From contig NZ_LDJL01000004.1 in NCBI RefSeq assembly GCF_001431405.1, positions 62,001 through 126,000 of the forward strand: DNA of 64,000 bases, given 5' to 3'. Of this stretch, positions 18,369 through 28,240 are shown in pieces. The position numbers and the translations under genes are program-made. Source of the stretch: Pseudoxanthomonas dokdonensis (GTDB lineage Bacteria > Pseudomonadota > Gammaproteobacteria > Xanthomonadales > Xanthomonadaceae). Position 1 is the first letter of the stretch; every line of letters starts with the position of its first letter. The notes beneath the pieces are model-generated. The model did not search any database, was not told where the DNA came from, and saw only the letters and a list, made by a program, of their open reading frames with translations.

Positions 18369-20522
18369 ATGTCCTTGTTCGCACGTCCTCGTTCCTCCCA
18401 CCTGCCGCTGGCGATCCGCAGCGTGTTGCTAGGCCTGGCCGCCCTGCACGCCATGCCGGCGCTGGCACAACCGGCCGAGGACTCGGCAGTGGAGTTGGAC
18501 GCGGTCCAGGTGCAGGCGCCGATTGCCACCCGCAGCGGCACCGCGACCAAGACCGGCACCCCGATTGCCGAGATCCCGCAGTCGGTGTCGGTGATCACCG
18601 ACCGGCAAATGCAGGACCGCGCCGTGCATGGTGTCGAAGAAGCGCTGTGGTTCACCGCCGGCGCCCAGGGCGGGCAGTACGGTGACGACTCGCGCAGCGA
18701 CTGGATGATCGTGCGCGGCTTCGAACCGGCGCGCTATCTGGATGGGCTGGCCGTGGTCAGTGGTACCTGGACCGGCGATTCGCGGATCGAGCCGTATGGC
18801 CTGGAACGCATCGACGTGTTGAAGGGCCCGAGCTCGGTCAACTACGGCGCGATGCCCCCCGGCGGCCTGGTCAACTATGTCAGCAAGCGCCCGACCGAAC
18901 AGAGCCTGCATGAAGTCGAACTGCAGGTGGGTAGCGAAAACCTGCTCCAGGCCGGCTTCGACCTGGGTGGCAAATTGAACGACAGCGGGACCTGGCTGTA
19001 TCGCCTCACCGGCATGGCCCGCAACAGCGACAGCGTCATCGACCAGGTGCACGACGACCGCTATTTCCTGGCCCCGGCGGTGACCTGGCGTCCGGATCAG
19101 TCGACCCGCCTGACCATTCTGGCGCGCTGGCAGAAGGCGGAGACGGTTGAAGCCGGCGGTTTCCTGCCGCTGGAGGGCACGCTGGAACCGGGTGCCGATG
19201 GCCGGCGGATTTCACCGAGCTTCTTCGCCGGTGAACCGGGTGCCAATGATTTCGACAAGGACAGCCAGTCACTGGGCTACGAGTTCGAGCATGATTTCGC
19301 CGCTGGCTCCAGCTTTCACCAGAGCGCGCGTTACATGAGTTCGGAAGTCGATGCCAGCAACGCCAACTTCGGCCTGTTCGGCCTGCAGGATGATTTCATT
19401 CCCGGCAGTGATCCCGGCCGCACGCTGCTGACCCGCTATTACTATCCGCGCCTGGAAAAATCCAAAAGCTTCGCGCTGGACAACAACCTGCAATTCAAAT
19501 TCCGCACCGGCCGCGCCGAGCATACCTTGCTTGCCGGCCTGGACTACCGCCGTTCGCGCGACGACTACGCGTCGGCATTCGCTTTTGGCGCACCGCCGAT
19601 CGATGCCTACAACCCGGTCTACGGCGCTGATTACCAGGTCCCGGATTTCACCGCGCACACCTTGCAGGTGCAGACCCAGACCGGCCTGTACCTGCAGGAT
19701 CAGATCAAGCTGGATCGCTGGGTGTTCACCCTCGGTGGCCGCCAGGATGCGGTCAACACCCGCACCGAAGACAAGTTGAACGGCGGCAGCAGCGACCAGA
19801 GCGATCAGGAGTTTTCCGGCCGGGTCGGCATCAACTATCTGTTCGACAACGGCATCACGCCCTATATCGGTTACTCGCAGTCGTTCCAGCCAACAATCGG
19901 TACTGCCTTCGACGGACAGGCGTTCGTGCCAACCACCGGTGAGCAGACCGAAGTCGGGATCAAGTACCAGCCTGCCGGTGGCCGCCTGCTGGCCACTCTG
20001 GCTGCCTACGAAATCACCCAGCAGAACACCCTCACCGTCGACCCCGACAATGCGCTGTATTCGGTACAGCAAGGCGAAACCCGGGTCCGCGGCGTCGAGC
20101 TGGAAGGACGCTGGAACCTGGGTAGCGGCCTGAGCATCCATGGCGCCTACACCTATACCGATTCGGAAGTCACCGAATCGACCGCGGTCGACACCATCGG
20201 CAAGGAAATCGCCCTGCAGCCGGGCAGCCAGGGTTCGCTGGGTGCCGACTACACCATCACCCAGGGAGTGCTGGCCGGGCTCGGCTTTGGTGGCGCGGTG
20301 CGTTACACCGGCAGCCAGTACGGCGACATCTACAACGTGTTCGAGACCGGCTCGTACACCGTGTTCGATGCCAGTGTGCACTACGACGTCGCTGCCTGGC
20401 GCTTCCAGCTCAATGCCAACAACGTGACCGACAAGGAATACGTCGCGGTCTGCAACAGCGCGGCGTGGTGCTATTACGGCTATCCGCGCACAGTCACCGC
20501 CACCGCCCGCTTCCAGTGGTAA
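18369..20522 (+). CDS. TonB-dependent siderophore receptor
   Basis: 717 residues from ATG 18369, which opens a signal peptide ending ALAQP; longer in-frame starts lack one. The plug domain begins with a TonB-box-like stretch (VELDAVQVQAP) and has the siderophore-receptor motif GTPIAEIPQSVSVITDRQM and LERIDVLKGPSSVNYGAMPPGGLVN. The barrel follows and ends in Phe-x-Trp (ATARFQW), the usual outer-membrane terminal signature. The layout resembles FhuA/FhuE/FpvA-type ferric hydroxamate or mixed siderophore receptors. A Fur box lies 92 bases upstream, and three membrane-protein genes follow in tight order. Confidence 0.92.
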   Translation: MSLFARPRSSHLPLAIRSVLLGLAALHAMPALAQPAEDSAVELDAVQVQAPIATRSGTATKTGTPIAEIPQSVSVITDRQMQDRAVHGVEEALWFTAGAQGGQYGDDSRSDWMIVRGFEPARYLDGLAVVSGTWTGDSRIEPYGLERIDVLKGPSSVNYGAMPPGGLVNYVSKRPTEQSLHEVELQVGSENLLQAGFDLGGKLNDSGTWLYRLTGMARNSDSVIDQVHDDRYFLAPAVTWRPDQSTRLTILARWQKAETVEAGGFLPLEGTLEPGADGRRISPSFFAGEPGANDFDKDSQSLGYEFEHDFAAGSSFHQSARYMSSEVDASNANFGLFGLQDDFIPGSDPGRTLLTRYYYPRLEKSKSFALDNNLQFKFRTGRAEHTLLAGLDYRRSRDDYASAFAFGAPPIDAYNPVYGADYQVPDFTAHTLQVQTQTGLYLQDQIKLDRWVFTLGGRQDAVNTRTEDKLNGGSSDQSDQEFSGRVGINYLFDNGITPYIGYSQSFQPTIGTAFDGQAFVPTTGEQTEVGIKYQPAGGRLLATLAAYEITQQNTLTVDPDNALYSVQQGETRVRGVELEGRWNLGSGLSIHGAYTYTDSEVTESTAVDTIGKEIALQPGSQGSLGADYTITQGVLAGLGFGGAVRYTGSQYGDIYNVFETGSYTVFDASVHYDVAAWRFQLNANNVTDKEYVAVCNSAAWCYYGYPRTVTATARFQW

Positions 20523-20535
20523 GGCGCGGTTGCTG

Positions 20536-20817
20536 ATGGGGACCACCATCGCCGCCGTGGTGACCGTGTTGTCGGCGCTGGCGTTGTACCTGGGCTCGCC
20601 CAACTGCGTGTGGAATCGAACCGCGCGGCCGCGGCCAGCGTGGTCGCTGGCTGGTGGCGTTGCTGCGGTGGCCGGGCTGCTGCTGTGGATATGGCTGCTC
20701 GGGGCGGGGGCGGGGATCAGCGTGGCGTTGGCGACCTGGATGCTGGCGCTGGTGCTGCTGCCTTACCTGGCCTGCTGGCTGGTCTCGGCGCGCGGCAATG
20801 TCCGGAACATGCGCTGA
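20536..20817 (+). CDS. Small membrane protein of the siderophore receptor cluster
   Basis: 93 residues with three predicted membrane segments (about 2-20, 36-56 and 61-83). It lies 13 bases after the receptor stop, and its stop overlaps the next start (TGATG). It resembles in size and position the small DUF3325/DUF3649-type proteins that accompany PepSY membrane proteins in iron-uptake operons; the exact family is not recognised. ATG 20536 is preferred over a TTG six bases earlier. Function unknown; a role with the PepSY protein in iron release is inferred from context. Confidence 0.75.
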   Translation: MGTTIAAVVTVLSALALYLGSPNCVWNRTARPRPAWSLAGGVAAVAGLLLWIWLLGAGAGISVALATWMLALVLLPYLACWLVSARGNVRNMR

Positions 20818-21080
20818 TGTGGGCGCGCGCGCTGGCGGGAGTGGTTCCCGGTTTTTTCCTCTCGGCTGCGGTGTTGGGGCTGTTCTGCTGGGGGCTGCCC
20901 GGTCCCTGGCAAAGTACCCTGGTGCCGGGTCTGGTCGCTTTCTTCCCGATCTGGACGATCGTCATCGCCGCCAGTTTCAAGTTTGCCGATGGCCGCCGTG
21001 CGTGGGCGTGGCTGAGCGCGCTGGCAGTTCTCGCGCAGTCGCTGTTGTGGGCGCTGCAGGCATCGCAATGGCTGCGATAG
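20817..21080 (+). CDS. Small membrane protein of the siderophore receptor cluster (second)
   Basis: 87 residues with three hydrophobic segments (about 5-26, 31-50 and 60-84). The start ATG overlaps the previous stop by one base and the gene ends seven bases before the PepSY gene, so all four genes appear to be one transcript. It has a DUF3649-like pattern (short, three helices, between a TonB receptor and a PepSY protein), but no motif allows a firm family name. Confidence 0.75.
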   Translation: MWARALAGVVPGFFLSAAVLGLFCWGLPGPWQSTLVPGLVAFFPIWTIVIAASFKFADGRRAWAWLSALAVLAQSLLWALQASQWLR

Positions 21081-21087
21081 ACCCCGC

Positions 21088-22662
21088 ATGAAAATCAAAT
21101 CCGCCACTCTTCGCACGTTCACTACACTGCATACCTGGGTCGGGCTGGTAGCTGGCTTCGCCCTGTTCGTCGCCTTCTACGCCGGTGCCATCACCGTGTT
21201 CCATCACGATCTGATGCTGTGGCAGTCACCGCCGGCGGCGACGATGGCGGTCGAAAGCATCGACGACGCGCAGCGTTTGCTGGATGACACCCTGCGTGAA
21301 CACCCCGAAGCGCGCGCTCATGTCGGCATGCTGTTCCCCGGTGCCGAATCGCCGCAGGCGCTGATTTACTGGCAAGACACGGCGGGCAGCTGGTGGTACG
21401 ACACCAACACCGGCGCGCCCAGCGAAACCCCGCCCGGCGGCGGCTTGTCAGAGCTGATCAACCGCCTGCACTTTTCATTGGGTATACCGCTGGCAGGCAC
21501 CTACCTGATGGGCATTGTCAGCCTGCTGTATGGGCTGGCACTGATCTCGGGCGTGGTCATCCATCTGCCCAGATTGTTGCCGGACCTGTTTGCGCTGCGA
21601 CCGGGACGCAATCTCAAGCGTTTCTGGCAGGACGCGCACAATGTCATCGGCGTGCTCGGCCTGCCGATGCATATCATGTTCGCGGTCACCGGGGCGATGC
21701 TGTGCCTGTTGATGATCGCGGCGATGGCACTCAATCCGCTGATCTATGACGGCAAGCTGATGCAGGCGATGCCGGCGGCGCTGGATACCGCGCCGGTAGT
21801 GCAGCCTGCCGGTACCCGCGTCGAAGATCAGCGCCTGCGAGGGTGGTTGCAGCGCGCCACCGATACCGCGCTGGAGCAGGGCGTGGCATCGTTCGAACCG
21901 GCCTACATGAAGCTGGCCAACGCCGGTGACGCCAATGCCACCATCGAAATCACCGGCGCCTCGCCCGGCACACTCGGGCCATTGGGGGCGGTGGCCTTGA
22001 ACGCCCACAGCGGACAGGTACTGGCCACCCAGCTGCCGGGCCGGCGCGATGCCAACCACGCCACGCTGGCAGCGGCCTACGCGCTGCATTTCGGCGAATA
22101 CGGCAACCGCTGGGTGGCATGGTTGTATTTCCTGCTGGGGCTGGGCGGGGCGTTCCTGTTCTATTCGGGCAACCTGTTGTGGGTGGAGTCACGGCGCAAG
22201 CGCCGGCAGCCCGCGCAATCGCGCGCCTCGCTCAACATGGCGCGGGCAACGGTCGGTGTCTGCATCGGCTTCTGCGTGGCGGTATCGGCGGCGTTCCTGG
22301 CCTCGCAGCTGGCGTGGCTGGTGGGGATTCGCGATGACGCGGTCTCGAGCCGGGTCATCGAATGGGCCTGCTTCACCAGTTGGGCTGGGTGCGCGGCATG
22401 GGCGGCATTGCGGCCGCCGGTGCGTGCGGCGATCGAACTGCTGTGGCTGGCAGCGCTGGTGTCGGCGCTGGTGCCGGTCGCTCATGGCCTGGCTTCCGGT
22501 GACTGGTTATGGACCAGCGCCAGCCAAGGCCATTGGGCGCTGTTCTGCATCGACGCTGGCGCATTGGCATTGGCCGCGGGCTTTGTCGCTCTGGCGCGCG
22601 CCAGCACGCGCCGCGCCCGTGATGGTGATCCCAACAGCGTATGGGCGCAGCGTCTCCCGTAG
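21088..22662 (+). CDS. PepSY-associated transmembrane protein (iron-uptake associated)
   Basis: 524 residues. It opens with RTFTTLHTWVGLVAGFALFVAFYAGAITVF, the PepSY-TM helix that follows a conserved His, and has further helices near 140-165, 190-215, 345-365 and four at the C-terminus. Periplasmic PepSY-like regions lie between. Members near siderophore receptors (FoxB/FsqB-like) are thought to reduce or release iron from the siderophore in the inner membrane. Conserved His residues in the helices (HTW, HHD, HMMF-type positions, HFGEYG) would suit haem or iron binding. The TAG stop is supplied by the adjacent GTAG palindrome. Confidence 0.85.
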   Translation: MKIKSATLRTFTTLHTWVGLVAGFALFVAFYAGAITVFHHDLMLWQSPPAATMAVESIDDAQRLLDDTLREHPEARAHVGMLFPGAESPQALIYWQDTAGSWWYDTNTGAPSETPPGGGLSELINRLHFSLGIPLAGTYLMGIVSLLYGLALISGVVIHLPRLLPDLFALRPGRNLKRFWQDAHNVIGVLGLPMHIMFAVTGAMLCLLMIAAMALNPLIYDGKLMQAMPAALDTAPVVQPAGTRVEDQRLRGWLQRATDTALEQGVASFEPAYMKLANAGDANATIEITGASPGTLGPLGAVALNAHSGQVLATQLPGRRDANHATLAAAYALHFGEYGNRWVAWLYFLLGLGGAFLFYSGNLLWVESRRKRRQPAQSRASLNMARATVGVCIGFCVAVSAAFLASQLAWLVGIRDDAVSSRVIEWACFTSWAGCAAWAALRPPVRAAIELLWLAALVSALVPVAHGLASGDWLWTSASQGHWALFCIDAGALALAAGFVALARASTRRARDGDPNSVWAQRLP

Positions 22663-22816
22663 AGCGGAGCTCGCTCCGCTGCTTTGAATTCGTGGAGATT
22701 GCAAGCAAGCAGCGGGGCAGGTGCCAGTCCGGGTAATCAGCGGAGCAGGCTCCATTCGAGGTAATCAGCGGAGCAAGCTCCAGTCCGCGTAATCAGCGGA
22801 GCAAGCTCCGCTCTAC
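22659..22816. repeat. GTAG palindrome pair with three internal direct repeats
   Basis: A left arm GTAGAGCGGAGC-TCGCTCCGC at 22659-22679 and an inverted right arm at 22795-22816 ending CTCTAC bracket three copies of GTAATCAGCGGAGCARGCTCC (beginning near 22733, 22761 and 22789). The arm sequence differs from the 2958-3441 array (GCGGAGC core rather than GCGCAGC), but the head, spacing logic and insertion point at a stop codon are the same. The interval between the PepSY and amylase genes holds nothing else. Confidence 0.85.
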
Positions 22817-22833
22817 GGGGCAAGCGGGGATTG

Positions 22834-24522
22834 CTAGTCGGCTTTTGGTACCTTGCGCGCCATCAACTGCTGAAGGCGTTGCTTCAGGTCTGGACGGGTG
22901 ACGGCTTGATCCAGCAGCAACACCCGCACGTCATGGCCCGGCACCTCGACCTGCAGCTTGCCATCGACCTGCACCCTCTTGCCGCTGAAACCATCGCGCC
23001 AGCTGCCACTTTGCAGCCACTGTTCGACTTCGAACCGGTGCGAAGCATCGCCTTTGTTCAGCAGCACCAGCGCGATCTGGTGCTGATCGTCTTGCTGGTA
23101 GACACGGTAGAAAACCGCCTGGTCGCCTTCCAGGCTGACATCCAGCTGCAACCCGCGCTGCAAGGCGATGTTGTCGCGACGCAGATTGGCGATGCGCTTC
23201 AGCGGTGCGTAGATCGGGCTCCGCGCTGCGTCGTCGATGCGTTGCTGGCCATAGTAGTTGCGGTTGCCGGCGTGTTCGCCACGGCCACGCATGAAGCCTG
23301 TCTCCGAGCCGTAATACAGCGCCGGGATGCCGCGCGCGGTGAACAGCCAGTTGTTGGCATCGATGAAGCCCTGGTCACTCGCGTTGAGCCGGGCCATGTC
23401 GTGATTGTCGTAGAACGTCACCAGGTCATACGGATTGGCGTAGGGGCCGTCTTCCAGGTACAGCGAGGCGGCCAGCCTGGCGTAATCGCTGCCCGGGCTT
23501 TCAAAGACCTCGGCCATCGCCTTTTTCATCGGGAAATCGAGCACGCTGATGTGGCCGTTACGGGCCCAGGTATGCGGCGCGATGGTGGCGGCGTCGTAAT
23601 CGAAATTCTCGCCGAACATGAAGAAGTCCGGGTGCCTGGCGCGGATGCGGTCGGCGAACTGCTTCCAGAAATCATGTGGCATCCAGCGGATCGTATCGAC
23701 CCGGAAAGCGGCCGCGCCCTGATCTATCCACTGCTCGTAGGCACCGACGAAATAATCCAGCACATCCGGATTGTTTTCATTGGTGTCCGACAGCTCGGCC
23801 AGACCCGGGCGGGTGTTGTAGAAGCGGTGCAGTGGTTGCCGGGCCGGGTCCAGCTGCCCGGGACGCAGGTTCTGATGGTCGGCGACCAGCTTGCCGTCGG
23901 CATCGTAGATCTGGCCAAACATCGGCTGTGCCACCGGCATGCTGTAGGCCGGCGATCCGTGGTTGGCGACGATGTCGAGCACCACTTTCAGATCCTGCGC
24001 CTGCATGGCGCGGGTGAAGCCGGCAAAATCCAGTCCCGGGCTGGGCAGGTGTTCGTCCAGTTTGTAGAAATTGACGCCCCAGTAGCCGTGGTAACCGGTC
24101 TTGCCCTGATCGGTACCGATGCTGCCGCTGGCGATTGGCTTGCTGCCGGTGAACGCCTGGTCCGGGTTGTCGACGATGGGAGTGATCCAGACCGCGTTGA
24201 AACCCAGATCGTGGATATAGCCGGCGTTGTCGAGCACGCCCTTGAAGTCGCCGCCAAGGTAGCCGATGTTGGCAAGCTCGCCGGGCTTCAGTTCCACTGG
24301 CCGATCAAACGTGGGATGGTCGCCACCCTGATCGCGCTGGTCATTACCGGGGTCGCCGTTGACGAAGCGGTCGGTCATCACGAAGTAGATGGCATCGCTG
24401 GCGAAGGCTTCCCGGGTGCCGTAGAACGCCTCGCCGTCGCTGGCCTGCGCGCCCAGGCACGCGCCCAGGCTCACCGGCAACAGCCATGGCCGCAGCCGAA
24501 TTTTCATGGACACTCGTTTCAT
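22834..24522 (-). CDS. Secreted GH13 alpha-amylase / cyclomaltodextrin-glucanotransferase-like enzyme
   Basis: 562 residues from ATG 24522, which overlaps the transporter stop as ATGA; ATG 24507 is an alternative that starts directly at the signal peptide (MKIRLRPWLLPVSLGACLGA). The GH13 barrel has all four regions: DIVANHGS (about 183), FRVDTIRW with the nucleophile Asp (about 274), FGENFD with the acid Glu (about 303) and YDNHDMARL with the third Asp (about 371). The opening YFVMTDRFVNGDPGND is shared with amylases of the CGTase/neopullulanase type. It should cut maltodextrins in the periplasm after uptake by the TonB receptor. A C-terminal beta domain is present; no starch-binding module is visible. 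Confidence 0.9.
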   Translation of the reverse strand: MKRVSMKIRLRPWLLPVSLGACLGAQASDGEAFYGTREAFASDAIYFVMTDRFVNGDPGNDQRDQGGDHPTFDRPVELKPGELANIGYLGGDFKGVLDNAGYIHDLGFNAVWITPIVDNPDQAFTGSKPIASGSIGTDQGKTGYHGYWGVNFYKLDEHLPSPGLDFAGFTRAMQAQDLKVVLDIVANHGSPAYSMPVAQPMFGQIYDADGKLVADHQNLRPGQLDPARQPLHRFYNTRPGLAELSDTNENNPDVLDYFVGAYEQWIDQGAAAFRVDTIRWMPHDFWKQFADRIRARHPDFFMFGENFDYDAATIAPHTWARNGHISVLDFPMKKAMAEVFESPGSDYARLAASLYLEDGPYANPYDLVTFYDNHDMARLNASDQGFIDANNWLFTARGIPALYYGSETGFMRGRGEHAGNRNYYGQQRIDDAARSPIYAPLKRIANLRRDNIALQRGLQLDVSLEGDQAVFYRVYQQDDQHQIALVLLNKGDASHRFEVEQWLQSGSWRDGFSGKRVQVDGKLQVEVPGHDVRVLLLDQAVTRPDLKQRLQQLMARKVPKAD

Positions 24523-25883
24523 GCATGCACCTGCGCTTTCGGCTCTTCGACCCGGACCAGCAACAGTGCGGCCAGTACCAGGCTGAGACCGCTGATTACC
24601 AGCGCGTAGATTGACTGGTTGTCGAACAGCAGCCGCAAGGCCGGGCCGAGCAGGGTGGAGGCGACTATCTGCGGAATCACGATGAACATGTTGAAGATGC
24701 CCATGCTGATACCCATCTTGCGCGGGTCGACCGAACTGGACAGCAGCGCGTACGGCATCGACAGGATGCTGGCCCAGGCCACGCCGACCAGGGCGAAGGA
24801 ACCAATCAGCCAGGCCGGCTCGGGCACCCACATCATCGACAGGAAGCCGATGCCGCCCAGCATCAGCGACACGAAATGCACCCGTCGACGATTGATCACG
24901 TGGCGTGACGCATACAGGCTCAGCAGCAACGCCACCAGCATCGAGGACAGGCCGTAGTAGCCGGTGTAGGAACCCACCAGATCGGCCGCGCTCTGGTAGG
25001 CGCCATTGGCGAGCGCGAAGGCCTGTGCCTGGGCAGGCACGGTCACGTCGAAGGCAGCAGGGTCCGGCGCGGGCGCCTTGAACACATGTTCGGTCAGCGC
25101 CGGCGTCGACAGGCTCCACATGCTGAAGAATGCCAGCCAGCTGAAGAACTGGACGAAGCCGAGATTGAGCATCTGCCTGGGCATATGCACGATGTTGTGC
25201 AGGATCTCGGCCGGCAACGAGGCTTTCTCGCTGGTATCCACCGGTTCCGGCCATACTGCCGGCGGATCCTCGCGGGTGGTCACCACGGTGACCAGGATGC
25301 TGACCAGGAACACCGCCGCACCAATCGCGAAAGCCAGCTTGACCGACGGTGGCACCACTCCCGGCGCGGCCTGGTTGCTGACCCCCAACTGGTTGACCAG
25401 CCATGGCAGGTTGCTGGCGACCCAGGTGCCGATGCCGATGATCAGGGTCTGCAGCACGAATCCGTAGGAGCGCTGCTGTTCGGACAACTTGTCGGCAACC
25501 AGCGCCCGGAACGGCTCCATGCTGATGTTGATGCTGGCATCCAGGATCCACAGAAAGCCGACCGCGACCCACAAGGTCGGCGAGTACGGCACGAAGAACA
25601 GGGCGATGGAACTGAGCACCGCGCCGATCAGGAAATACGGGCGGCGCCGGCCCAGCCATGGGTGCCAGGTGCGATCACTCAGGTAACCAATCACCGGTTG
25701 CACCAGCAGCCCGGTCAATGGCGCGGCGATCCAAAGCAGCGGCAGCGAATCCTTGTCGGCACCCAGGGTCTGGAAAATGCGCGACATGAAGCCGCCCTGC
25801 AAGGCGAAGCCGAACTGGATGCCCAGGAAGCCGAACGACATGTTCCAGATTTGCCAGAACGACAGATGAGGCTTTTGCGACAT
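24519..25883 (-). CDS. MFS sugar transporter (maltose/sucrose:proton symporter type)
   Basis: 454 residues with twelve predicted helices. The N-terminal block FWQIWNMSFGFLGIQFGFALQ and the loop SDRTWHPWLGRRRPYFLIGA are typical of the SLC45/SUT-like bacterial sugar symporters found in Caulobacter and Xanthomonas maltose and sucrose loci. It would bring maltose or maltodextrin from the periplasm to the cytoplasm for the alpha-glucosidase encoded divergently at 26244. The start at 25883 (MSQKPHLSFW) gives the usual N-terminus; an extension to 25967 adds low-complexity sequence only. Co-transcribed with the amylase gene. Confidence 0.9.
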   Translation of the reverse strand: MSQKPHLSFWQIWNMSFGFLGIQFGFALQGGFMSRIFQTLGADKDSLPLLWIAAPLTGLLVQPVIGYLSDRTWHPWLGRRRPYFLIGAVLSSIALFFVPYSPTLWVAVGFLWILDASINISMEPFRALVADKLSEQQRSYGFVLQTLIIGIGTWVASNLPWLVNQLGVSNQAAPGVVPPSVKLAFAIGAAVFLVSILVTVVTTREDPPAVWPEPVDTSEKASLPAEILHNIVHMPRQMLNLGFVQFFSWLAFFSMWSLSTPALTEHVFKAPAPDPAAFDVTVPAQAQAFALANGAYQSAADLVGSYTGYYGLSSMLVALLLSLYASRHVINRRRVHFVSLMLGGIGFLSMMWVPEPAWLIGSFALVGVAWASILSMPYALLSSSVDPRKMGISMGIFNMFIVIPQIVASTLLGPALRLLFDNQSIYALVISGLSLVLAALLLVRVEEPKAQVHA

Positions 25884-26128
25884 GGGTGATTCCAGCAGGA
25901 CGGGGGCGAGGGCAGGCACGGCGGCCAGACCGCTGTGCATCTTGCCGTCAGCGCCTGGCAAAGCCATGCTGCACTGCGGTGAAAAAAGTCAGCGGCGCTT
26001 GATCGTTGAAATTCGCCATCCAGGCGCGTCAATGGCAGCAGGAAGCTGTTTTCAAGCTGTTTCCGGCAACTGCGCTGGCGGCCTGCGGTGTCGTGGTGGT
26101 TTGCGCGCGCGAATGCGACCGCCGTGGC

Positions 26129-26146
26129 TGCATACGTATTCATGCC
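26129..26146. promoter_or_regulatory. Palindromic operator in the transporter/glucosidase divergent region
   Basis: TGCATACGTATTCATGCC, with the palindromic core TGCATACGTATTCA and a central CG, the pattern of LacI-family operators. It lies 98 bases before the alpha-glucosidase start and 246 bases before the MFS start. The same 18 bases occur inverted at 28086-28103 in front of the TonB receptor. The rest of the 360-base divergent region (25884-26243) shows no ORF and no other clear signal. Confidence 0.7.
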
Positions 26147-26243
26147 CCGCCATGCCGAATCACATCTGACAGGATTGGCGCGGCATGAAATAGTTTGCCG
26201 CGGCCCATCGCGGGCGCGATGTTCCATACGATTCGGGAAGGCA

Positions 26244-27863
<1,620 letters not shown>

Positions 27864-28085
27864 AGCGCCGCGGAGCCGGTGACCGACGTTACTGACCTGG
27901 TGCACGCACGACCGATCAAGCAGCCGCAGCAGAGCAATGAGAGTCGCTTGCGCCAAACGCCTACTGCGATGCAACAAACCTGGGGTTTTCACGTTTGCCT
28001 GATGGGTGAATCGTCGAACGGTGCGCGTCAGCTGGCCGTGCATGCGCTGTCCAGCCGCCAACCAACCGCGTTTTTCAGTGCCGCC

Positions 28086-28103
28086 GGCATGAATACGTAT
28101 GCA
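28086..28103. promoter_or_regulatory. Palindromic operator upstream of the maltodextrin TonB receptor
   Basis: GGCATGAATACGTATGCA is the exact reverse complement of the site at 26129-26146. It lies 137 bases before the receptor ATG. The shared 18-bp match, the palindromic core and the positions in front of both sugar-uptake promoters argue for one LacI-type regulator. The 377-base region 27864-28240 contains no other ORF or repeat that I can recognise. Confidence 0.72.
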
Positions 28104-28240
28104 TGAAAGCGTGCACCGACTTGCCCGCGACTACCATTGCCGCTCGATGGAGACGGCTGTTTCCACGTATCGAATGCAGGGCGACTGGCAACCGCCGACG
28201 ACCCTGCATCACGACAAACAACATTTCTGGAGAGGGGAAG

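Noticed and set aside
22834-25659. A 941-codon continuous frame on the minus strand that could be read as a transporter-amylase fusion
   Set aside because: The transporter is encoded in another frame with its own stop at 24519; in the amylase frame the first 380 codons are Gly/Arg-rich non-coding sequence. The amylase starts at 24522 with a signal peptide.
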